From: Anthopleura xanthogrammica
Lineage: Eukaryota; Cnidaria; Anthozoa; Actiniaria; Actiniidae
NCBI GenBank assembly: GCA_964019055.1
Contig: OZ025207.1
Coordinates: forward strand, 10,933,090-10,997,089
Reading direction: 5' to 3'
DNA: 64,000 nt
A model generated the notes under the pieces. The model saw only the letters and a list, made by a program, of their open reading frames with translations. It made no database searches and was not told the DNA's origin. The number at the start of each line of letters is the position of its first letter. Positions within the stretch are counted from its first letter, which is position 1. The position numbers and the translations under genes are program-made. Shown here one piece after another: positions 11,256 through 23,200 of the stretch.

Positions 11256-14200
11256 TTAAGGGCAGTCCAAAGTGACCAAGTACTCCAGTGCAGTCTGCAG
11301 GGTCGTCAGGCAATATCCTTCTTCTCCCATCAAGTAACTAAATAGAGACACAGATCTTTGGCAGTAAGTTCATCGGTCAAAAAAAAAAACACACGCGTCC
11401 TTAAAGCGCATCTAAGATGCATTGAAAGAATAAGGTTGGAGACAAGAGTATGACAGGAAGTGATTATAAAATGGTTTGTGTAACCATGACCGACTGAGCA
11501 AGTGCCTTATAAACAATAGTATTGTGTGCTGCCAACTCATTCCAAATTCTTCAGGGTTTATATATTTTTTATGCATTGTAATAAATTTTCGAATATTTTT
11601 ATGGTACACACAAGGTACCTCCAAACAATGACGCAGATTTCGTGGAAAACAAATAGCACGGAAGCGGTTATCGTTACCGTAACGGTGATGCATTCGAGCA
11701 TTCTGATTGGACAAAGTGTAAAGTCGAGCAATGTGATTGGTTCAACGGATGTCGTCAATTTCGTGTGGTGATATTTGACATGGCTAGCTAATGGACCTTA
11801 CTGATGCGGCAGCCATGTTGAATGGAAGAATGGATTTGCCCGTGTAGCCTTGTATTTAAAGAGGGAGTAAAGTACGCACTGTCGGCTTTTATTGATAGAT
11901 TCAACTGAAGGAATCACCGACGTTAAATATACGTATTTGACCTTTTCACCTTTAGGCTGCAGGATGAGTTCACCCAGTAATTAAAAAAAGTTTTATCACG
12001 CGAAAAAAGCATTTGGTATTCAATGGGATATTCGTTACATCGCTGGAGCGAAAGGAAGGGAAGGGAAGCAAAAAGTTAAGAGTGACTTTGAGAAAGTCCT
12101 TACTCACCCCTCAGGAATGAATTCCTCCATGGCAATAGTTTCAGAGATAAGCTGCGCCATGCCACTCTTCACAATGACGTAACTAAATATCGGCAGTAGA
12201 TCGTCACACCCTCTGCAAACAAATCAAATTCAACTTGATGAACATCTAAGCAAACTGTATCAGAGACAGTATTACAGAAGCAGAAGTAGCACCTCTTGCA
12301 CCTCTGTTCAGAGATGATGGTACAGGTGACACTAGAGAAAAACGTTTGCGCATGTGTGCCTTTCCGCACGCTTTCCAAGAATTTACAAGAGTTTTAGTGA
12401 GAAAATAAATTTTTGTTTTCTCCGAGTATACAAAAAATTTCGCGGGTATACTTTTGTGGGACCAAGATACTGTATTAATAAAGACAATATTAAAGAATTA
12501 GCCTTAAGTTTCAAGAACTGACTCTAAGTTTTGGCATTTTGTAAAGACTATTCTTCAGGCAAGTGTGAAAGTCAAATTTGCATACTTTTACAATAACACG
12601 AAGACGCTTTTGACTAATTTGCATACGGACTTAGAGCATGCGCAGACGTTTTTCACGCGTGTCGGTACAGGTAGGGTACGTGCAAGATTCCTCAATTCGT
12701 GGAGATTTTAAGGAGCATTTCAGTGGGCAAAATCAATCACGCTTTTCAGTGATATTTTGCCTCAATTTTGTCAGCTACTCGTATTAGTGGCTCACAATAT
12801 ATGAATTCATCTTTTTTTACTCTAGACTTCTAAGCAACAATGACAGTAATACCCCTTTTAGTTGTCATTCTCATTTAACGTGTCATTCCCTAGAGTATCA
12901 TTTCTTTGTTTAACGGTTGCGCATGAGAAGATACCTGAATATGGATACACCTCAAACAAAGAATCTTATTCCCGAGAGAATGACACTTACAGCCATTCTC
13001 AGACACACACGCACTCTTGCGATTTTTTCTGTCGCGACAAAGTAGGGTTTGGAGAACGTCAATCAAAGCGTTTCCATGACATTCCATACGCACATGCCTT
13101 TGTAGCTTTGTGTTTTCCGACAGTGCTATGGTAACGATTTTGATTGACGTCCACCAAAAACCAACTTGTCGCGACAAAAAAAAACAAAAAACGCGAGAGT
13201 GCGCGTGTCTGAGAATGGCTGTAAAAGAACTTTCTATGGCTCTTTAAGTGCATGTATACTTGAAGATGGATTACAAATACTAGGAGTTTATTGAGTAGTA
13301 CGAATCTTGAGTGGATAAGGTAGGAGTCAAACACAACATTATGCAACTTTCTAGACTCACATCGATGTTTCAGGAGAGTGTTTTGGTTTTCCTTTACATT
13401 CCCAGTAGTCCTCCACACATTGACATATACCACGTGATGCGCGTACTATCCAAGAAACAAATATATGGTATTAATATTGTTATGAAAATATTCGTATGAC
13501 CGTAAGAAGCTAACGGGTATGCATGTGTCGTGGCGTGATCGTGATCGTTACAAAGCCATCTGCGAGCAATTTCATTGAATAAGCATAACCCGCAGTCTAA
13601 AGCCTGGTTTTCACTAGCGACGCAAGCACAGTCGCAAGCACAAAACACAAGCAGGAATACAGTTTTCACTACGACGCAAGCACAAACGCAAGCACAAGTA
13701 TCAAAATTTTTTGATCCTTGCGCTTGCGTCGTAGTGAAAACCAGGCTTAAATAAGCAGTGATCTCGTAGAATATCGTTATTCGTTCAAAGTATAGGATCT
13801 CGACATGACCAGCTAAGTTGACCTTCCGAACGAACTCAAGGTCAACCAATCACAATTGATGATTCGACATCGTATTTTGATTTGCATCTCTCATGTCCCT
13901 ACTTGAAAAAAAGCTAACCAAAAATAGTTGAACCATAATTCCTTTCGGGGAACGCGATCAACTCAGCTGGAATGACTCCCTCTCGCGATAGTGCCGTTAG
14001 TAGCAGTACTATAATAGCCCTAAAAGTTTGTTTGTTTGTTTATTTGTTAATTAGTTGTACCAAAAATTAACAAATTAAAAAGTCGTTATCCTCAAGTATT
14101 AAGAAGTGTTACGACAATTACACGAAGTGAAAACCAGAAAATGGAGTCGGAATCGGAGTCAGCAACAAGTTAAAATGCAGAATCAAAAAATTTCCCTTAA

Positions 14201-17200
14201 TGAGCGGTTTTCACTTGCAATCAGACTCGCACAAACTGCTTTCGACTCCGATTCCATCGCAAGTAAAAACTCTTGCCAAATTCAACCTTAAAGGCATGAT
14301 ATTACTTGTACTTACCAATGAAATCGATCTTTTCTAGTGGACAACAACAACTGGAAACTTGGTGAAGCAGTTCTACAGCTAGTTGGTAAGGGTATGTATT
14401 ACCCGTGGCTTCCAGACATTCCTATATAGTGAAATAATCATATAAAGATATAAAGAAATTATTGATATAGATATAAAGAATATAGATATAAAGATATAAA
14501 GAAATTATTGATATAGATATAAAGAATATAGATATAAAGATATAAAGAAATTATTGATATAGATATAAAGAATATAGATATAAAGATATAAAGAAATTAT
14601 TGATATAGATATAAAGAATATAGATATAAAGATATAATATAAAGAGAGAAACGACAAATGAATGAATGAATAAATCAATGAATGAATGGATGGATGGATG
14701 CTTGGAAATATTCATACCTTATCTGAGAGGCACAGGCGATGAACCACGCCCATGTCTGCAGGGGTATCGTGGATTCTCTTTGTCATAACAGACCCCAGAG
14801 ATATCTCCTTGTCAAAATTAACCCTCCTGAGAAAACAAACCATATAACAGATTTTGAATTGAAGATCAGCGTTCAGTGAAAAAATCACTGTCTTTATATA
14901 GATTTGATTTTAAATGCTTACGATTTACATCTAAAGCACTATATTTATATATTTGATTTTACAATTTACATGCAACACAGGGGCGTAGCCAGGATTTTGC
15001 CTTTGGGGGGCCCAAAGCCCGTTTTGTTTTCAGAACATCAACCAAACAAAACGGCAAACCAAAACAACGGCAAACACGATGGAGGGGGGGGGGGGGGGGG
15101 GGGGGCTGGCTACGCCCCGTCAACATACAGTCACTAAACAACAGCAATGCTTCAGAAGGAAAGCCGAGCCCCGCGAGTTTTGCATATTCAAAAGAGGACA
15201 TGCAGTACACTTTGATGTAGTTACACTTCTACTGATATGTCCTAACCTCCATAACGCATCATCATTTAGTGTAAGGTTTTACAACCACCCTATGGCTGTT
15301 CCCTCACTAACCTGTCTAGAGCTAGAGTCGTACCTTAATACACCAAGCAATAAAGGCCACAATGGCTGGAAGAATGGGTACTCCACTGCTGAATAGCACT
15401 GATCATGACCCGTGGGTGTTGCAAGTTCTTCGTACGCTAAGATGATGAAACCTTTTAATTTTTCTGGAAAAAAAATTAAAAAAAGTTCACAAGAAGTTAA
15501 TATTATTTTACCTCGTTCATCGATGCCTTACTGCATTATAATCTGATAACTTGAGAATATACAACACCATGTAAGGCATAAGGGTTCGTGCTACATCTCA
15601 AAACAAGATTCAAGGAGTTTTTAAGGACTTTTCAAGGTCCAGAAATACGATTTTTTAAAGAATTAATTTCGTTTTGACTGAGCAAAATGCCCCTTGTCTG
15701 CAATCTCAGAAAAGGCATATAGCAGACACAAGACAAAGACCCTTAGCAGGCATACAAAGGCCCTTTAGGTGGCTAGTTGCAGGAAATATCCCATTGACAA
15801 ATTAATATACATTCACACACAGGTTGGAAACAATTGGAACTAAGGAGACCGCTCTCCACATCATGATTACTTGATTATGGACAAGGAGAAGTGTGGATTT
15901 GTCTCTCTTGGAACTTGTCCACCATGGTTTCATGCTCCTTTCCGTAGTCTTCCCACAATCCCTTATGATCCCAGCGTGAGGTCGATGTCAGGGTAAAATT
16001 TGCATATTTTTAATGCATTTTTATGTAAATTTTACCCTGACCTCGACTTCACGCTCGGATCATAAGGGATTTTGGGAAGACTACGGAAAGGAGCATAGCT
16101 TTAACACCACTGAGTTACTACTAACTATCCAGGTTCAACAATTAGCAGGAGCGGATCCAGGATTTTGTTCAGGGAGGGGTGCAGGGCACAAAGTCAGCTC
16201 AGGGAGGGGTGCAACCCTCAGAATCAAAGAAAGAAAACAATATTTCGTATTGGTTATTTTCAAAATAAGAGGACAAAGTAATGCTCTTGGGGGGGGGGGG
16301 GGTGCACACCCCAAGTACCCCTCCCCTGGATCTGCCCCTGATTAGGCATATGAAACATTAGCAGCCAGATAATCAAGAAAAACAGGTACAATTCCTCACC
16401 AAGAAAGAAATGCATGTCCACGAATATTTCATTCAACTGTCTTCTAGTATCTTCTAGATCCACTGCAGATGAAATGTCCTTATCGTCATCACTGCCACCT
16501 GCATTTTCTCCACCATCATTCGATGTGTTTTCAGGAACATCTTTGAGGTCTGGTTTCTCCTCCTTTTCTTCCTCCATCTCTGGCACTTCTTCTCTTTCAT
16601 TATTTCCTTCTGTATTGGTTGGTGTTCCAAAGCTCGAGGCCTCAGGCTCAGCACTTGGGGTACTAGTAGTATCATGACTCAGACTGTCGCCTGAACACTC
16701 TATAGTGTTCGTTTCTTCCTCGTCTTCTTCAGCCTCTTCATCACTGCTTTCTGATTCAAACATATCATCTTCAAGGCTAAGAAACTCCGACTCCAAATCA
16801 AAAGACTCGATTTTCATCAAATGTGTCTTCTTATCCGCACAACGTTTATCAGTAGAGTCAACATATGAATCCTTACCGACGCTATCGACTTCAGTATCAT
16901 CATCATCTATTGGTTTCAGTTCCAAGTGGCCTGTATTACTTTCAGTATTGTTTGGCGTCTCAGAATCCCCAGTAGACCCATCTTTTACGATTTGAGTTAT
17001 TATATTTTCTAAAATGCTACTTACAATTGAAGTGATGTTTTCATCATTCAAAACTATGCCATCTAAATATTTATTTTCAGTGCATGGATCTTCTGAGTTA
17101 CCACTATCTGTGCTCTCTCCAATATCATCTTCAAGATCTAATTTCTCTTGAATTTCATCAGAGCTGGAACTTCTTTTTTCGCTTATATCATTATCCATAT

Positions 17201-20200
17201 TTGACGTATCATTCTGCCCTGTTTCATCCGGTTCTTGACTTCTATCACTTTTCGAAAGTTCTCTATTATTGTCACAGTTACTTGAAACAATGTTTCCTTC
17301 ATCAGTGTTGGTAGTTCCACTTGATGCATCAGTGTCAATCCTTTCACCATCGTTATCCAATTTGTTTTCTTCAGCATTCAAAAATTCAGCATTAGGATCG
17401 TCTGATTCAAGTTCTTCACTTTCATCAGTATCTTTGAAATTCATCCCATCACTCGATTCTGGGGTGCTTGCATTCTCGTTATCTAATTCATTACTTGGAC
17501 AATGTTTAGTGCTTCCATTATCAACTTGATCACTTTCTGACTTGGAAATAGTTTGTGAACTGTCTAGTCCATTATCTGTATCCTTAACTTGTTTTTCATT
17601 TGGAAATTCGACATCTTTGAGTAGGGGTAGCAGTTTCTTGTATATGTAGTATTGATATTGCAGAAGAAATTGCTTCAGAGGATGGTCCTTTGAACTGCAA
17701 TATAATGCAAGGTGTTTAGAACAGTATCTACATTGCTGTGATTAAAATCATTGTACGAATCGATTTGTACAAATCTGTGTAACATGAGATTAAAGGTGGC
17801 TTGTACTTTTTAAAGCATATCCTTTCAAACCAAATTTTTAAGCCATACTTTGCATTGATTGCTTATGCTGACATACTTCATCTCATTTTTTGGCAAGTGA
17901 CAAATGAAGAAATAGAAAATGCGAGTGCATTCAGGGATTGAAAGAACACGAGAAAAGTGTTAGGAGAAGCACGACACGTAGCAGAGTACGAGTGCATGCA
18001 GGGATTGAAAGAACACGAGAAACGTGTTAGGAGAAGCACGAAGTGGCAGACAAAAAATATCAAGTGCCCCTTTAGAAGCAACAACAGTAGCCATGGCAGC
18101 TCCAATTTCAATTTTCAAACCTTCACATTTCTCATTTAAATTGTGGCTACAGAGACATGGAGTGTGGGTGCCTAACAGCAAACGGAGAGATGAGCAAGGC
18201 TAGCAACTAGCAAGAGGTGACCTTGAAGAGTAGCCCTTGAGGATGTACATGTAGGTCCCATGGTATACACTATGGGTCTACCATATCCAAGCATCTTAAG
18301 TTTATATTAAAGATTTGAAGCACAAGTGAATGCAACAGGGATGGTAAAGTAAACCATGCAGACAAGCGATACTCGCTGGCCAGATTCCATTAGCTTATTA
18401 CCACATATATATATTTACTGCAGCTGTGGCAGCTTGTAAAAAAGTGAAACTTAAGTAAAGAAAATCTAAATTATCACCAACCATTTTCAATATTCCCCTT
18501 CACAGTTCCCTGTGCCATCTTCATAGAAAGCAGCACCTTTGCATTGAAGCGAGACAAACAGTCAGCTTGCAATGATAGAGACCTATTTTTTAACACCTTG
18601 GACAATTATTCACATGTCTCTATCATTGCAAGCTCATCACTCGCTTCGATACAAAGGTACTGCTTTCTTTCAAGATGGCACAGGGAACTGTGAAAGGGAC
18701 TATTAGTGCAGAAACTACAATAGTTGTTGTTACAGTAAGCCTTACCTAAATATTTTGTTTATTATGTGGTTTATCAGGGCAGTGTCTTCAGGTGAACGTT
18801 TTAATTGTTCTCTTAACTGTTGGGGCCACACCTGCAAAATGAATATGTACTTAGAGCAGTCAGTCTAAAACATTCAATCCCTACAAGTGCTTTTCCAGTG
18901 CTTTGCAATCACATGTGCAAAATCTACTTAATACAATTTGCTACAAAATAGCTAGGTTTTGGTGGATGTCAATCTAAGTGTTTCCGTGAAATTGTTAGAA
19001 AACACAAACGTTTTCAAGGGCACATGCCTATGGAAATGCCTTGATTGACGTTCTCCAAAGCTTTCTTTGTGACAACATTGATTTCTGCACATGCTATTTA
19101 GACAGAGAAGCACTAAGTGGCTGCCCATAAACGCCATAGGAGAGCTAATTTACCTTATTAAATGAAATTTTCGCGACACTTCAATTTCGCGATTTAAAAT
19201 TAAAATTAAAGCGACGCCAAAAAGTGTCGTCAAAATATGACGTGCAAATTAAGTGATCTTCGATCATTGAGAAAATAAAGAGTTAACAGTAACCATTAAA
19301 AAGCAGTGATAAAAGACGTTTATTGAGAACAAGGTACTAGCACTTCCAGTAGACTTTATATTAAAATCGAAACCATGGAACTAACGCGAAATGATTACTT
19401 TTTGTTATTACTATTATGCCATATTAAAGTCCTTTTGTTCAAGGAATGTGTGTATTTGGAAACAAATTATGAATGATTTATTCATTGATACCGCGAAATT
19501 ATTAAAATATAATATTATGACAAAACCGCAAAATAAAAGTGTCGCGAAATATGTGACCTCCGAAATCAAGAAATTAACGTGCCGCGAAAATTTCATGTAA
19601 TAAGTTATTTTAAAAGAGTTGGAATTTTGACCTTTACAGTGCATGTGCTAGCCTCCTTTGCAGACGTTCTTAGGGTCGTCACGTCGTCACGCAACGTTTC
19701 TCTCTCGTGGGGAGAGAAGTATTGCGTGACGACCCTAAGAGCGTCTGCGTAGGAGGCTATGCATGTGCAGAATAAGACTCAAATAATCGGACTCACCATA
19801 TCTTGCTCATACTCTAAGATCCTTGTATATAACAGTCTTTGTTCTTGTTCTTCTTTAGAAGCTGCCACAGCTGAAGCAAATCTCCTAAGAAAAACAAGTT
19901 CATTATTACAATACAGTAGAAACTCTATTAAATTCATGACTGCCTAATAAGTAGCCAATGCAGCCTCTAACTTAGCAACAGGTTGTATTTGACTCGTCTC
20001 CTTGGAAGCCATTTTATTGCTGATCAGAACTAGTGATTTATATATATATGTATGCTGTCCATTGCACAATAGCGTGACAATCTTTCGTGTAAACGTGTAG
20101 ACGGTTGAGATTGCGTTATTTTAAATGCGGAAATGGAATTCGAAGTCAAGTTGCACATGTTATCTAAATGCTAAACAAGAAACTCCTGCAGTGTGCACTG

Positions 20201-23200
20201 GGTTGCCTGTCGTGTGCACAAGCGCTGAGGTTGCTACTAGTCCAAAAAAAGAGTTTTGTGCACTAATTTATACCTCAGTCTATTTAAGGTTTACCTATTT
20301 AGTGGTTGGTTGTCAAGTCTCAAAATACTTTTGCCCTAATAACGTAATGCTAATTCATTTGAATCAGATGATTATAATTTTAACTTGTATATAATTATAC
20401 CTGTTTGCTTCAATCTGAAGTCTTTGTTGTCTTTCCCAAACTTTCTTTTTTATCTAAACATCTGTTGTTAATGAAATTACAGCTTTTGTTACAGCAGATT
20501 TCTTATGACTTTAAAAACTTCAGTGCCGTGTGCGTGCCTTGCCATAACTGTAATGTTTCCTATAATTTTGATTGGCTGATTTTTTTCTCGTGCAATGTGA
20601 TTGGTCTGGTGTACTTACATGTAATCCAACTTAAAAAAAAACCCAGACTGAGAGGTGTTAATCACTCCTATGACAGCCTTCATTCTTAAAACTAAAGGTT
20701 ATGCCCCCTTAGCCTGCTTGTAGCCTAACTTTAATTCTAGTGTTAAAAGTTAGTCTGCAAATCAGTACAGGATTCCTTTATCTAAAACCCCATCTGTGTA
20801 GTTGCACAATTGTATATGATTATAATAGGCTCTGATTAGCTGCTATGTCAATTGATTCTTACACACATTTTGATTGGCCTGTGAGCTCACAGCAAAATTT
20901 TGTGTGTTGTTTTTTGGTTTGCTTTGTCTTTTTGTCTGTGTTTTTTTTTGTTATCGCTATTTCAAGGATACAGCTTCCTCTCTTGCTTTTGCAATTATCA
21001 TATTCTCCGACATCTTTCTCATGGTGCTTAGATTCTGTGAGACAGAAGAAAGAAAATAAGATACAAAGAAATGAGATAAAAATATTGTCTATTGATTTGA
21101 TTGGTCCCAACAGCACTTCCCCTTCAGTTTTATTGAACCTTTGCAGCAACCCTTGGGCAGAACAGGTACATGATTATTTATATCATTGCTAAGGCACTTC
21201 CAGTTTGAGAAAGCTTGTTTTACAAACAGGAGGGAATTTAGTTAAATGTGTGCATGTGTGACCAGTTATGTGAATTCAACTGAAGTTTCGACTTCAGGTC
21301 ATTGAATGCAAGAAATTGAGGTTTTCAAAACGGTTTTATTGCTACTTCCAATGCTGGCTTTAGTCTTAACTGCCACCAGAAGCTACACAAAGACTTAGAT
21401 ATTTCAATTTTCGAGGAAAGAATGCAATTGGACTTCGGTTGCCACCTTCTATTGAAACCTCTGAGTGACACAAGCAAACTGAAGCAGATCCAACTTCAAG
21501 CCTGTGCATGTACTCACTATGAAAAGAAATGATGCAAAGGCAAACACATGCAAGAACAAGAGAACAAAAGTTATAGTGTTTTTCTTGCACTGACTTGTGC
21601 TTGTGGTTGCATGCATCTGCTTGAATAGTTAGTGAGAACCAGGCTTCTATAAACACCCTAGATGGTATTAACTCCTTTGTGTATCAAATGAACAAACCTT
21701 GTCAACAGCAACCCTTGAGAGCCTTATGTTAAGGCCTGTGCTCCTCCTGTCAGTTGGTAGCTTTGATAGATTATTCATGCTTTGTCCTGGAGTCCTGCTT
21801 CTTATTTGAGAAATGAAATCAAATATCAAACACAGAAAGATATACAGTGGTACCTATTTATTGAGCAGACACCCTTTGGACCTTGTCTAGCATCTATACT
21901 TATTAATGTACTGAGGTTTGCTTACTGCTATTTTCATAAACAAGAGAACTCTGTAGTTGTGAGTTGCCCATTGCAATTTGGTTTTTCACTGCCGCCAGTC
22001 AAAAATATAAAAGGCACCGACTGATTATTTTTGATTGACGGAAGCGAAAAACCATATTTCAGCGTGCAGCTAATAGCCACTGAGTTCGCATGTTTATGAA
22101 AATAGCAGTAATTCATGAAATATCATTAGCCTTCAATCGTTTAATTCCAAAATTTGTCAAAGAAATGAATTTAAGTTGGATTCTTGAAAAAAATTTAATT
22201 CAGATGCTATTGCTGTTGTATCAATTGAAACCCAAACATTGTGCGAGTAAGCAGTGATCATTGAAACCGATATAATCATTCATTCTTTGTAAATTTTTGA
22301 CACTTTTCAAAGTTTGCAATTCTGGTTATTTTCATTCAAACATGTTCAAATTTGCCAGACTTACTAATCTTGAGATGCTTAAATTGCAATTTTTTTCCCT
22401 AATTAGATGAAAATTTGCATCAGTGTCTTGCTCGTTTTGTAAAGTGGCTAATTATATCAAACACAATGTGGGTTGCTAGCTAGGTAACAACGTTGTTATT
22501 ACTTACATATGGGGAGAGGATGGTGGTGAAGGAAGCTTTAATGGTTTACCCTGGTATTGTGGAGGTGTTGTAGATAAGCCAGGATTAGAAGGATCAGATG
22601 GGGTTCTTGTATGACCCAGACCTGGTCTTGTTGGTAATGGAACTGAATGCTTATGCAAATTGCCAGATGGAGAAGTCTGAGATGGCTGGGTATGAGGAAA
22701 CCTTGGTGATTCTGGTGGGCTGTTTAGAGGACTTGGACCTGATAAAATTAAAATAATAAGAAATCAAAAAGTTAATAGTACATAGTTTATATACATCATG
22801 TGAAGACACTAATCAGGGTACTTGAAACCCAACAATTAGATACCAGATGAAATGTTGGCTTGGGCTGAGACAATAAAAAAAACTAACGGTAAGGAAGCTC
22901 AGCTATGGAGTCTCTATGTTAATAAGAGCTAGGCCAGACAATTTTGTATGTGCACTGCATATTCCATTTTATCAAACTCTGAAACTACACCTCAGCTGAT
23001 TAAAGCTAGAGCACAAGTAACTAAGAGAATGAATCCTAATTTACAGTAGCATATATTGTTGGGCTTGAAATAGGGGCCTGCCAATGGCCAAAATGCAGGT
23101 CAAGTTTTACTACTGTCAGGCTAAAAAAAGTGTTGAACTGCCAAATGGAAAATAAAATGGCAGGGGAAATTTGCTCCAAAACTATTTATCCTGCCGAAAA

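Noticed and set aside
14340..14395. Apparent plus-strand exon with TTCTAG acceptor and GTAAGG donor
   Set aside because: The minus strand encodes the in-phase VPS9D1 exon [15 protein letters not shown] across the same bases, supported by homology and neighbouring phases.
16414..17529. Ser-rich open frames antisense to the acidic VPS9D1 exon
   Set aside because: They mirror Asp/Glu/Ser codon bias on the other strand and lack any independent support.
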